From Pseudomonadota bacterium (GTDB taxonomy: Bacteria; Desulfobacterota; Desulfobacteria; Desulfobacterales; Desulfolunaceae), in contig JAHIRD010000130.1 of assembly GCA_018818835.1 (NCBI GenBank), positions 1 through 64,000 on the forward strand: 64,000 nucleotides of DNA, read 5' to 3'. Positions 1 through 8,540 of the stretch are shown here, one piece after another (position 1 is the first letter of the stretch; every line of letters starts with the position of its first letter). The position numbers and the translations under genes were made by a program. The notes under the pieces are model-generated. The model worked only from the letters and a program-made list of their open reading frames with translations. It was not told the origin of the DNA and did no database searches.

Positions 1-86
1 ATGTCCGTGTCAGTCAGTGCTCGTCCGTGTCCGTCCACGAAGAAATAGCCTGGACAAACACGGACTGACAGGGACGAACACGGACA
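1..86. repeat. Inverted pair of the 20-bp GTCCGTGTCAGTC repeat family
   Basis: The first 86 bases read as two arms facing each other: the left arm begins ATGTCCGTGTCAGTC and the right arm ends GGGACGAACACGGACAT, with a loop near positions 38-50. Arms match over about 37 bases with several mismatches. Each arm is built from the same roughly 20-base unit that forms the direct array at 48181-48300. The window edge cuts the region, so more copies may lie to the left. Confidence 0.7.
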
Positions 87-377
87 TGTGCCACCTGCTC
101 AACGTTTGATTTCTGTTTTTTAAAAGCATGCGACAACTATCATGACACAGGGGGCAAGCACGGGCACGAAGCATCGTTCCCCTCCAGAGACGAGGCTTTT
201 TGGTTGTGGCTTTGCCGCGCTTTGCTCTTCGTGTTTTATTAAGTGACAAACGTGAGCGGGCGGTTGATAAAAAATATATTCGTCCTTCCATTTTAAAATG
301 TGTATGATGAAACTGAGCGTTGGACAAAACCTACTCGTTTTTAATGGCTCTTAAGAGCAATCAAGAGGAGATCATCA
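87..377. other. Intergenic region, no gene seen
   Basis: No convincing coding frame. A minus-strand open frame of 105 codons crosses the repeat at the window edge, is rich in Arg and Cys and has no family resemblance; I treat it as chance. The last bases (363-370, AAGAGGAG) are the ribosome-binding site of the next gene. Confidence 0.5.
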
Positions 378-1715
378 TTGGACGACCGATTGGACCAGAA
401 CGAATGGGAAGAATCGCTGGATGAGGGCTTGGATATGCAGTCCTGCTGTCTTGGGAATCTGGTAATCATCACCAACACCCGGGGTGCTGTTCGAACGGCC
501 AAGGGAGCCTATCCTGCCCGATACGGACTCTATGGCGAAATCAGAGACCGGGAGTTCACCTTTCACTTTAACCCCACCGGCGAGATCCGTTATACCAGAG
601 GCCTTTCCTCGTCATGGCCCCACCCCTGGGAATGGCTGAAACGGACCTGGGGCAATGACTGGATCTACTATTCGGCCGGGGTGGATAAGAGTCAAGGCCG
701 GATCAGTGAATGGGTCGGCGAGAGCTACCTGCCCTGCCTTTCCTATGAAAGCAACGCCATCAGGAATCTCAACCCCTACACGGATCCGAAAATTGCCGTG
801 GCCTTTTCCGCCTGGTCACAGGTTTATGGGACGTTATGTACAGCATCTCTTGAAGGTATTCCCCAAGAGATAAGAGATTTTATTATCCGTGTCATTCAAA
901 AAAACGACGACAACGCTCTTATTGCCCAGGCTGAAAGGCTTCACAACATCATAGGTGGCCGTGTTTCAGTGCTGCCGCCCGACACCCGCCATGTGGACTA
1001 TGAGGTCATCCCCATCACCATCCAGGACGGCTGCCTGTACCGATGCTCATTCTGCAGTGTCAAGTCCGGCTTGACATTCAAAGGTCGAAGCCGTGATAAT
1101 ATTTCTGCCCAGATTAAAAACTTAAAGGAATTTTATACAAGCAACCTTCAAAATTTAAACGCCATCTTCATCGGCAACCATGACGGGCTTGCCGCCGGAA
1201 TCGATTCGATTTCATATACAGCAAGCCAGGCTTACAGGGACTTTGGTTTTGACAATCACCCCGGGGGGAAGCCCTCATTGTTCCTTTTCGGTAGTGCCGG
1301 TTCTTTTCTCAATGCCAATGATAATCTTTTTGAAACACTGAACAATCTTCCCTATAAAAGCTACATCAACCTGGGGCTGGAGGCATTCCATGGCCCTACC
1401 CTCAAACAGATTGGTAAACCCATCACCCCAACCATGGTTCAAGACGCCCTTTTCAAAATGATTCAAGTGAACGAAACGTGGGCCAATGTGGACGTCACCG
1501 CAAATTTTCTTCTGGGCACATCCCTTTCGGATGATCACCATCATGCCTTGATCGATCTTTTAAGTCATCTACCCAAGGGCTCAGGCAATCGGGGATGTGT
1601 CTACCTGTCCCCCCTTATCGAAACCCAGCACCGGGAAAAGGTCTTGCCCATGTTCCATGAAATCAGAAAACAGAGTGTCTTACCGACATATATTTATTTA
1701 ATCCAGCGATTGTAA
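378..1715 (+). CDS. Radical SAM domain protein
   Basis: A 445-residue protein with the radical SAM cluster motif CX3CX2C at Cys219, Cys223 and Cys226 (DGCLYRCSFC), followed by a TIM-barrel-like stretch with GNHDG and a later GLEAFHG segment typical of B12-less radical SAM enzymes. About 210 residues precede the motif, longer than usual, and contain a Trp-rich stretch (residues 80-97) of unknown role. The start is TTG at 378, chosen because AAGAGGAG sits 7 bases upstream and no ATG fits better. It stands alone before the envelope genes. The reaction cannot be named from sequence; related proteins are annotated only as radical SAM. Confidence 0.85.
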   Translation: MDDRLDQNEWEESLDEGLDMQSCCLGNLVIITNTRGAVRTAKGAYPARYGLYGEIRDREFTFHFNPTGEIRYTRGLSSSWPHPWEWLKRTWGNDWIYYSAGVDKSQGRISEWVGESYLPCLSYESNAIRNLNPYTDPKIAVAFSAWSQVYGTLCTASLEGIPQEIRDFIIRVIQKNDDNALIAQAERLHNIIGGRVSVLPPDTRHVDYEVIPITIQDGCLYRCSFCSVKSGLTFKGRSRDNISAQIKNLKEFYTSNLQNLNAIFIGNHDGLAAGIDSISYTASQAYRDFGFDNHPGGKPSLFLFGSAGSFLNANDNLFETLNNLPYKSYINLGLEAFHGPTLKQIGKPITPTMVQDALFKMIQVNETWANVDVTANFLLGTSLSDDHHHALIDLLSHLPKGSGNRGCVYLSPLIETQHREKVLPMFHEIRKQSVLPTYIYLIQRL

Positions 1716-1812
1716 TGAACGACGTACTGATGAGTAAAGCCTGATTATTTTATGTTGACAAGCTCTGTTCTTTTTTTTATCACAAGATAAATTCATACAT
1801 GGGGCGGATCAA

Positions 1813-2505
1813 ATGAAATATATTTTGAGTGTTGCACTGGTTTCTTTTTCTCTGGCATGTCTTCAAAGTGTTTGCCTTGCAGGCATGGTTGATCTTGATA
1901 GCAAGCAGTTCCACGAATCCTATGTCAAAGAGGTTAAAATTTCAGGCTCTGTCCGGGCCGGTGTAATGTTTCAATCTCATTTGATGAAAATCGAACCCCG
2001 TGACCTGTATATCAATATCGGCGAAACCTTAGGAACGGATCTTGACGTAAAAATGATCAGCATTGACGGACGGTATGAAGCTGAATTCAGTTATCAGGTC
2101 AAAGAAAATTCAACGGGTCTGACACGGTTTAATATACCCACACAAATGGCCCATATTGTTTCCCAATATCCGCCTGACCACCTCGCGGTTTTAGCCCGAT
2201 TAAAAGGAAATGACACCCATAAAAAAGATGTTGTTGTTCCCGCGACCTGGGGGAAACCCCAATCAAAAAACATAACCATATTACTAAATTCCGGTGTCAG
2301 CAACACACATCTTAAACTTTATCGACCGGATGGGACCAGTGAAAAACTGGCCTGTCATAAAATAGATGCTGGGACAACAACGGCCTATGATACAGAGTGC
2401 CTGGTCGAAGATTTTTCCCAATATGACTTGAATAAAACAAAAATTATCCGTAAAAATTTTGACAGTTTTTATAAGCCCATACATCTGTCAATTCAATGTT
2501 TCTAA
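1813..2505 (+). CDS. Secreted protein of unknown function
   Basis: A 230-residue protein with a clear signal peptide (residues 1-24: Lys, then a hydrophobic core, then CLAG). It may be a periplasmic or anchored protein; the rest is beta-rich looking with no family I recognise. Two late Cys pairs (residues about 187 and 202) could form a disulfide. It overlaps the next gene by 10 bases, and that gene overlaps the protease gene by 4, so the three are probably co-translated and act together in the envelope. Confidence 0.7.
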   Translation: MKYILSVALVSFSLACLQSVCLAGMVDLDSKQFHESYVKEVKISGSVRAGVMFQSHLMKIEPRDLYINIGETLGTDLDVKMISIDGRYEAEFSYQVKENSTGLTRFNIPTQMAHIVSQYPPDHLAVLARLKGNDTHKKDVVVPATWGKPQSKNITILLNSGVSNTHLKLYRPDGTSEKLACHKIDAGTTTAYDTECLVEDFSQYDLNKTKIIRKNFDSFYKPIHLSIQCF

Positions 2506-3464
2506 GCTTATCTATCATGCGAAATCTCAACATACTGACCTTACTTATTATTCTTTTTGCCGGAAGTACGTCGGTCTCAAAAGAAAATTTGTATGATGGC
2601 TTGAAACAGAAAGAAAGAAAAGTCATCCTCGGGATCTTGGTTGTTTCTCTGTTATTTCTTGTTGCATGTGCCATTTATGGATCTCTCAGGGGGGCAACAT
2701 CATTCAATGTCTCTGTCATTACCGAGGAGGTCCGTGTTAAAACACAGCATGTGCCCATGTCTAAATGGCCGGTTCATGAAATTCAAATCAGCAGGACCTG
2801 CCCGGATGACCTGGATGATATCCGCTATGAAACCTTTTCCGGGACCATTGAAATCCATCCGGATATCGAGATTATCTTAACACGAATCGCAGGGGGGGAC
2901 CTTACCGTTAAACTATATGATTCCGAGGGGAAGGCCACCGCAACCTTATTTGATGAGGAAGAAGAGCCGGTGGGTACCTTATCGGATTGTGCCTTTTTCC
3001 ATGTCACGGATATTGAAAAGCGAGCCCAGGCCGGGGAAACAATTGTTCTTCCTGTGACAGGTGATATCCGGGTCGGTCATGAGATCCGATTTTTAAACAG
3101 CTATAAAACACCCATACTATACAGCGGTAATGTGACGATTCTGGATAAAACCTTTATGTTTAATGATTATTACAGCGTGGGCCCCTTCCCCCTTGAAAAA
3201 GGAGATTCCTTTACAGTTATGGATCAGCATGTTCCAAGCCAGGGTTTTATATCTGTAAATAATGAGCCGGCCATTCAACTGGTATTCAGAGCAAAAGGAT
3301 CCCGTGGCTTGATCAAAAGGTATCAATCCGAAGGGTATGAATTACATAATGGTATTTGGTCCAAATTCTATCACGATGAAGCATTGTCAGCGACCTGGAT
3401 GCTTGTTTTTTTAATGATTGGGATGATCCGATCCTTTTTAGTCTATTGTGGGAGTCATAAATGA
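2496..3464 (+). CDS. Membrane protein of unknown function
   Basis: A 322-residue protein with two hydrophobic stretches near the N terminus (residues about 9-26 and 43-65), a large soluble region of about 230 residues with many acidic positions, and a C-terminal membrane segment (WMLVFLMIGMIRSFLVYC). The likely topology places the central domain outside the cytoplasm. No ribosome-binding site precedes either the ATG at 2496 or the one at 2517 (giving MRNLNIL), which fits translational coupling to the upstream gene. No family recognised. Confidence 0.65.
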   Translation: MFLSLSIMRNLNILTLLIILFAGSTSVSKENLYDGLKQKERKVILGILVVSLLFLVACAIYGSLRGATSFNVSVITEEVRVKTQHVPMSKWPVHEIQISRTCPDDLDDIRYETFSGTIEIHPDIEIILTRIAGGDLTVKLYDSEGKATATLFDEEEEPVGTLSDCAFFHVTDIEKRAQAGETIVLPVTGDIRVGHEIRFLNSYKTPILYSGNVTILDKTFMFNDYYSVGPFPLEKGDSFTVMDQHVPSQGFISVNNEPAIQLVFRAKGSRGLIKRYQSEGYELHNGIWSKFYHDEALSATWMLVFLMIGMIRSFLVYCGSHK

Positions 3465-4786
3465 AAAAGATAATTACCCTGGTAACAGGATTGTTGGTAT
3501 GTGTCTACACCTTAACCATTTCCCCTTCCATGGCATCCGATGCCTTCGTGTCTGCAGAAGATGAATTTGGTCAGGGTTTTTTCCGGAACAGAGGTTCTGA
3601 GTGTTTTTTTATCACGCCGGCCCATGTGGTGGAGGATGCTGTTGATATCGAACTGACCACATCATTGCGCAAGAATATTGAAGCTCAGGTTCTGATGAAA
3701 TACCCTTCTGATATTGCCATATGCAAAGTCATCCTTCCCGATGGGGAAAGCTGCCCGCAAAGCAGTTGGGGGGATGGGGAAAAGCTTGCAAACCTGTTGA
3801 CTGTTTACAAAGAAGGCGTGATTAAAACAAAATTAAATGACGGCAGTACCATGCAGACACAGGTCACCCTCAAGACCTTTGATAATTTTGGGTATATACA
3901 GATTGTCCCCAAAGATCCAAACGTTTCGTTTGCCAAGGGTTTCAGTGGCAGCCCCTTATATATTGCAGGTGAAACAGCCGGTATGCTTCTGTCTGTTGAC
4001 AATGGTGTGGGGCGGGTCTTCAGGCAGGATGCATTGAATAATACCGTCGCCCTGTTTTTTGGACAGGCTGAAAAAGCACATGATGAACCGGCCATAAAGA
4101 CCCATGTGGCGACAGAAAAAGAAAGAACAGACTCCGATGTGGTGATGGTAACAACAAAACCAAACACGTTTAAAGGGATGATCGCACCGAATCAGAAAAT
4201 TGAATACACCTTCAAAGGAGTTAAGAACAGCCCTGTTTTGTTTCGATTCCTCAAATTTTCAAGCAGTTTTCCTTATTATGATGCGTGGATAATCAACGAG
4301 CAAAAGGATACGGTGGCAAAATATAAGAAACTGGGTGACTCAAACAAGGAACATGCCTTTACACCACAACAGGAAGGTATCTATACGCTGCAACTTCAGG
4401 GTTACAAGTTTCATAAGGAATTTGAATTCAGTGTCACTCAGTTTGCCTTAAACGCAGATTTAACCGGGAAGGCCAATGTCATAAAGCCCGGCGACCAGAT
4501 TAAGGGTGTGATTGCCCCCGATGCCATTGCAGAATATACGTTTAAAGGCCAGGCAAACACCCCCCTTGTATTTCGATTCACAAAATTTTCAAGCAGCTTT
4601 CCCTATTATGAAGCGTTGATAATCAATGAACAAAACGATACGGTGGCAAAATATAAGAAACTGGGTACTTCAAACAAGGAACATGCCTTTACGCCACAAC
4701 AGGAAGGTATATATACGCTGCAACTTCACGGTTACAAGTTTCATAAGGAATTTGAATTCCGGCTTTCAACATTGGAAAAGGGATAG
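3461..4786 (+). CDS. Secreted trypsin-like serine protease with two repeated C-terminal domains
   Basis: A 441-residue protein with a signal peptide (residues 1-25), then a chymotrypsin-fold protease domain. Its catalytic triad can be read as His55 (ITPAHVV), Asp84 (SDIAICK) and Ser162 (GFSGSPL). Two 110-residue repeats follow (about 229-335 and 339-441), each with FKG, RFxKFSSSFPYY and EGIYTLQL, resembling pre-peptidase C-terminal (PPC) domains in secreted proteases. It starts at ATGA overlapping the stop of the membrane protein. It is probably periplasmic or exported, possibly a quality-control or processing protease for its two partners; the substrate is unknown. The repeats are nearly identical at DNA level. 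Confidence 0.8.
   Translation: MKKIITLVTGLLVCVYTLTISPSMASDAFVSAEDEFGQGFFRNRGSECFFITPAHVVEDAVDIELTTSLRKNIEAQVLMKYPSDIAICKVILPDGESCPQSSWGDGEKLANLLTVYKEGVIKTKLNDGSTMQTQVTLKTFDNFGYIQIVPKDPNVSFAKGFSGSPLYIAGETAGMLLSVDNGVGRVFRQDALNNTVALFFGQAEKAHDEPAIKTHVATEKERTDSDVVMVTTKPNTFKGMIAPNQKIEYTFKGVKNSPVLFRFLKFSSSFPYYDAWIINEQKDTVAKYKKLGDSNKEHAFTPQQEGIYTLQLQGYKFHKEFEFSVTQFALNADLTGKANVIKPGDQIKGVIAPDAIAEYTFKGQANTPLVFRFTKFSSSFPYYEALIINEQNDTVAKYKKLGTSNKEHAFTPQQEGIYTLQLHGYKFHKEFEFRLSTLEKG
4251..4762 (+). repeat. Intragenic direct repeat, period 330 bp
   Basis: Bases 4251-4430 recur at 4581-4760 with only scattered differences, offset 330 bp (110 codons). Many third positions are unchanged, so this is a recent in-frame duplication or gene conversion of the protease C-terminal domain rather than an ancient domain repeat. 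Confidence 0.85.
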
Positions 4787-4811
4787 CCTCAAGGTAATTT
4801 TTACGATGCCA

Positions 4812-6680
4812 TTAACCATGAAGCCTGGCGGCCAGTTTATTCAGCCCTGCCTTCTCCAACACGTCTTTTCTGGGGATACCATTTGTATCGATGCCTCGGA
4901 GTTCATAGTAGGCGGTGAGCATTTTTTCCAAATCAATTGTCGATCCCTCGGCCATGCCGTTATCAAGGGGTTTCATCACATTGGCCGGAAGGGTGTCATC
5001 GCTGGCTTTCGCCCCCATGAGATTTGTCATACCCCGTTGCAGTAGCCATAACCTGGATCCAAGGTTGAGAAAATCTTCCATGGTAAAATCCCAGCCGGTC
5101 ACTGTTCGGATCATATCTGCGGCATCCTGGGCATCGATACAGGCGAAGACAAACAAACAGAGGCAGGATGATCCAGCCGGGACACCCAGATTTTGAGACA
5201 GGAGGGCCATTTTTGCCTTTCCGTCGTCGCTTTGGCCATCATAGTCACTTTCAAGACCGGCGCTTTCAAACGTGCTCATGCCCTGCTCAACATAAAGAGT
5301 CATATGCTGGAGATGGCAGGCACCGCGATATCCCACGGCATATTCAAGGCCCATACCGTGAAACCCTCTTGGATCATGGGCCGGCAATTCCAGCCCTTTT
5401 ACCGCCACGGCGTAGTTTTCTGCACCGTTTCCGATCTGCCGGGCTGCTTTGACAGAGCCCTGGGCAAGCATATGGCCGATCCCCTCGCGAAGGGATATCT
5501 TTTCAATAAGTTTCAGGGCAACATCGATATTGCCCCAGGTCAGTTCAAGTCCATCGGTGTCTGCGGTTGAAAGAAGCCCCTTCTCAAAGCACTCCATGGC
5601 AAACGCAATGGTTGAACCGCATGAAATCGTATCCACGCCGAATTTATTGCATAATTCGTTGGCCTTGATGATCCCTTCCAGATTATTGTTTTCTATGAAA
5701 GAACCGAAAGTACAGCATGTTTCATATTCCGGCCCCGGCCCCTCTTTGGTTTTGTACGGCCCGGAATCGACCTTAACCACGCGTTTGCAGGCAATGGGGC
5801 ATGAATAGCAGGCATGTTCTTTTACCAGATAATTCGCTGTCATGGCAGGGCCGCCGGTATCACCGGATCCTTCAAACTCCCCCTGGCGCCAATTTCGGAT
5901 AGGAACATCTCCCGTGACCATGCCGATATCGAGTGCCGAGGCGGTACCCATGCTCCGAAGGGATTCGGCCACCATGGATTCCTTGCATTTTTCGATAACC
6001 CGTGATCGCAGCTCTTTGTAGGACTCTGCCATGGCAGGCAACACTTTTCCACTGCCAGTCACCACAATGGCTTTCAAGTTTTTTGAACCCATCACGGCTC
6101 CCAATCCGGTTCTGCCGATAAAGTGGGCGCTGTCATTGCAGATGGCCGCAAATAAGACCTGGTTTTCACCAGCCGGACCGATGGCCAGGACCTTGGGTTT
6201 CTTTTTCCCTCCATGACGCTCTTTCAACATGTCGGTGACTGCGTAGATATCCTTTCCCCAGACATCAGACGCATCACGGATCTCAATCGATTCATCGTTG
6301 ATCAGGATATATACGGGTTTTTCAGACTTGCCCTGGATCAAAATACCATCATAGCCGGCATATTTGAGTTCCGGTCCGAAGTTCCCCCCGCAGGTCCCGA
6401 CACCCCAAAATCCGGTCAGAGGGGAACGGGCACAGACAGCAAACCGGGATGAGCCAGGGAGAGTGGTCCCGGTGAGCGGTCCGGTCATAACCATCAAGGG
6501 ATTATCCTTGGAGAGCGGATCGACATCCGGGGAAAAACGTTCCAGAAACAATTGGGTCGCCAAACCGGCCCCGCCTAAACATGTCTTTAATAGGTGGTCA
6601 TCCAATGGTAAGGTTTCAATGTTCCCGTCAGTAAGCTCGATCTGGAGCAATCTCTTTGCGTAACCCGCTTCACAGTTCAT
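4812..6680 (-). CDS. aor: Tungsten-containing aldehyde:ferredoxin oxidoreductase
   Basis: A 622-residue protein of normal AOR length. It oxidises aldehydes to carboxylic acids with a tungsten bis-pterin and one [4Fe-4S] cluster, passing electrons to ferredoxin. The N-terminal domain has GGAGLAT, LTGTTLPGSSRF and the TGxxGAVMGSKNLKA segment. The cluster motif is CYSCPIACKR (CX2CX3C) near residue 290, with the last ligand likely in the SSCLCLF stretch. The start has AGGTG just upstream and overlaps the stop of a 49-codon ORF by 11 bases. It is last in a minus-strand set with an alcohol dehydrogenase and two SCP2-like proteins, so its substrate is probably the aldehyde made by that dehydrogenase. 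Tail-to-tail with the protease gene, 25 bp apart. Confidence 0.93.
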   Translation of the reverse strand: MNCEAGYAKRLLQIELTDGNIETLPLDDHLLKTCLGGAGLATQLFLERFSPDVDPLSKDNPLMVMTGPLTGTTLPGSSRFAVCARSPLTGFWGVGTCGGNFGPELKYAGYDGILIQGKSEKPVYILINDESIEIRDASDVWGKDIYAVTDMLKERHGGKKKPKVLAIGPAGENQVLFAAICNDSAHFIGRTGLGAVMGSKNLKAIVVTGSGKVLPAMAESYKELRSRVIEKCKESMVAESLRSMGTASALDIGMVTGDVPIRNWRQGEFEGSGDTGGPAMTANYLVKEHACYSCPIACKRVVKVDSGPYKTKEGPGPEYETCCTFGSFIENNNLEGIIKANELCNKFGVDTISCGSTIAFAMECFEKGLLSTADTDGLELTWGNIDVALKLIEKISLREGIGHMLAQGSVKAARQIGNGAENYAVAVKGLELPAHDPRGFHGMGLEYAVGYRGACHLQHMTLYVEQGMSTFESAGLESDYDGQSDDGKAKMALLSQNLGVPAGSSCLCLFVFACIDAQDAADMIRTVTGWDFTMEDFLNLGSRLWLLQRGMTNLMGAKASDDTLPANVMKPLDNGMAEGSTIDLEKMLTAYYELRGIDTNGIPRKDVLEKAGLNKLAARLHG

Positions 6681-6819
6681 GTTTCACCTCAATGTTTATG
6701 GCGTCGTAAAAAGTCTCATATACGGCGTTATCATGGTTCGACATACGTTTATATATGCCCTTAACGCCTGGCCAAATGCTTTCATAGCCATTTACGAGTT
6801 CATCAATGTTACCTGTCAT
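6670..6819 (-). CDS. Small 49-aa ORF coupled to the aldehyde oxidoreductase gene
   Basis: An ATG at 6819 opens a 49-codon frame beginning MTGNIDELVNGYESIW and ending INIEVKHEL, whose stop overlaps the AOR start by 11 bases. Composition looks protein-like (aromatic and acidic residues, no low complexity), and the overlap would give translational coupling. Against it: no good ribosome-binding site before 6819. It could be an AOR partner peptide, a translational activator of AOR, or a remnant of a larger gene. No family recognised. Confidence 0.4.
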   Translation of the reverse strand: MTGNIDELVNGYESIWPGVKGIYKRMSNHDNAVYETFYDAINIEVKHEL

Positions 6820-6849
6820 CCCACGATATAATTGACGTTATCTGATTTA

Positions 6850-6864
6850 AGGGGCCGGGCCCCT
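6850..6864. other. 15-bp GC palindrome between SCP2-like gene and AOR
   Basis: AGGGGCCGGGCCCCT is a perfect palindrome 12 bases after the SCP2-like stop codon. It lacks a T-run on the minus strand, so it may be a 3' stabilising hairpin or pause site rather than a terminator. Confidence 0.4.
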
Positions 6865-6876
6865 CCACCCGCCCTC

Positions 6877-7296
6877 TTATCTCACCGACATAAGCTTGGT
6901 AAAACGAGTCAGTTTAATGGGATGAGTGACCAGGCCTTTTATTTTCAGTTTGCCCGTTAAAAGCTTTGTGATAACGCCCCATCCAATGGAATCGAAATAA
7001 TAGGGGAGTCCGAACTTGACGTTGATATTGGCAAGATCCAGCAATGTTCCGGAATCCGTGGCAATACATATCTGGGGATTTCCCACTTTGCCGTTATGAA
7101 CCATCAAACTGCCTTTGTTAAACACCAGGGTCATATCCACCTCGGCGTCTTCGGCATTCATGTAAATATTCCCGTTTAATGCAATAAAATCATTCTTCCG
7201 TTTTGGTTTTTCCTGGAGATTACCTTTGATGATATCTGCTATCATCGAGGCCATCCCGCCATCCTCTACATCTGGAGACAATTCGATCTGGGGCAT
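6877..7296 (-). CDS. SCP2 sterol-binding-domain-like protein (short form)
   Basis: A 139-residue protein that resembles the SCP2 fold: a short helical N terminus, a beta stretch (FIALNGNIYMNAEDAEVDMTLVFNKGSLMVHNGK), then ATDSGTLLDLANINVKFG and KLLTGKLKIKGLVTHP, the usual C-terminal pattern. SCP2 domains bind lipids, fatty acyl chains or other hydrophobic ligands. AAGGAGG lies 6 bases before the ATG. It sits between the alcohol dehydrogenase and AOR genes, suggesting a carrier or delivery role for a hydrophobic alcohol or aldehyde; that role is inference. Confidence 0.75.
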   Translation of the reverse strand: MPQIELSPDVEDGGMASMIADIIKGNLQEKPKRKNDFIALNGNIYMNAEDAEVDMTLVFNKGSLMVHNGKVGNPQICIATDSGTLLDLANINVKFGLPYYFDSIGWGVITKLLTGKLKIKGLVTHPIKLTRFTKLMSVR

Positions 7297-7328
7297 TGAT
7301 CCTCCTTAGTGGTTATCTCTTCTGAACG

Positions 7329-8492
7329 TTAACACGCGTTTTTGTATACAGACAATATTTCATCGGGATCACTGACCATCTTGGGATTAAATACCATGGG
7401 GCCCTGGGACAAGGTGACTTCCGAAGCTTCGACCAGCCTGCTTTCAGGTACGCCGACGTCCCCAAGTTTTTGTGGTATACCAAGGCTCTTCGTGAATTGA
7501 CTGATGGCATGGGCCACCGATTCTCCGATTTCTTCATCACTGAGCCCTTGGGTTTTTAGTCCCATGGCACGAGCAACCAGGACATAGCGATCCGCACACG
7601 CATCCATATTAAAGCGAACCACATGGGGAAGCAGGATGCTGTTGGCCGTTCCGTGGGGCACACTGAATAAACCGCCCACGGTATGGGCCATGGCATGCAC
7701 CAGTGCGACCTGGGCATTGTTAAAGGCGATACCCGCCATGGTTGAGGCCAGTAATTGCTGCCCCCTGGCAAAAAGATCCTTTCCGTTCTCCATGCATTTC
7801 GGCAGATACTTCACAATCATTTCAATGGCGTGCGTGGCCATGGCATCGGAAATGGGGGAACTCTGGGTGGTGTGAATGGATTCCAGGGCATGACTGAAAG
7901 CATCCATGCCCGTGGTGGCCGTCAGCATGGGCGGCAATCCGGCTATCATTGTAGGATCGAGTATACCCACATTAGGGATAATGCGATCTTCAGAGAATTC
8001 AAGTTTTCTGTTGTTATCCTGATCTTTAATGACCGCAAAATAGGTCACTTCGCTACCGGTTCCTGCTGTGGTGGGAATGACAATATGGGGTGTCTGAGGA
8101 CGTGTCAGACTTTGCATTCCTTGGTGGTCCTGAATCCCTCCGCCTTCTTTTAAGACAATGGCGATTCCCTTGGTTGTATCAATGACGCTGCCGCCGCCCA
8201 CGCTGACCAAAACATCAGCACCTTTGCTCCGCGCTATTTCAGCGGCTTCATTAATAATGTGAAGGCTTGAGTCCTGAATACATTTGTCGTATGTTCCAAC
8301 CCACAGTTTGCCCAAAGCCTTTTCAACCCGCTCGGTCAACCCCGCTTCCACAACGCCTTTATCTGTCACAACAAATGCACGACTGCACCCAAGTTCGTCG
8401 ACTTCCTGATTCACTTCATTGACAGTGTTCTCACCAAAAACCAATCGTGTGGGGTTTCGGTAGATAAAGGATAAATCTCTATCGTATGACAT
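7329..8492 (-). CDS. Iron-containing alcohol dehydrogenase
   Basis: A 387-residue group III (iron-activated) NAD(P)-dependent alcohol dehydrogenase of full length. The N-terminal dinucleotide part has VSVGGGSVIDTTKGIA; the C-terminal part carries metal ligands in MDAFSHALES and in HAMAHTVGGLFSVPHGTANSI (the two His-rich signature regions). It interconverts alcohol and aldehyde. A strong AAGGAGG precedes the ATG. It lies 48 bp downstream of the long SCP2-like gene and 32 bp upstream of the short one, so the three plus AOR are probably one transcript that oxidises an alcohol to an acid or runs in reverse. Confidence 0.92.
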   Translation of the reverse strand: MSYDRDLSFIYRNPTRLVFGENTVNEVNQEVDELGCSRAFVVTDKGVVEAGLTERVEKALGKLWVGTYDKCIQDSSLHIINEAAEIARSKGADVLVSVGGGSVIDTTKGIAIVLKEGGGIQDHQGMQSLTRPQTPHIVIPTTAGTGSEVTYFAVIKDQDNNRKLEFSEDRIIPNVGILDPTMIAGLPPMLTATTGMDAFSHALESIHTTQSSPISDAMATHAIEMIVKYLPKCMENGKDLFARGQQLLASTMAGIAFNNAQVALVHAMAHTVGGLFSVPHGTANSILLPHVVRFNMDACADRYVLVARAMGLKTQGLSDEEIGESVAHAISQFTKSLGIPQKLGDVGVPESRLVEASEVTLSQGPMVFNPKMVSDPDEILSVYKNAC

Positions 8493-8540
8493 GGGGTTCC
8501 TCCTTGGTCATCTCATATGTCTTTTAATGTTAAAGTACAA

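Noticed and set aside
10-327. 105-codon minus-strand ORF at the window start
   Set aside because: It crosses the 20-bp repeat pair, is rich in Arg and Cys, and has no ribosome-binding site or recognisable motif.
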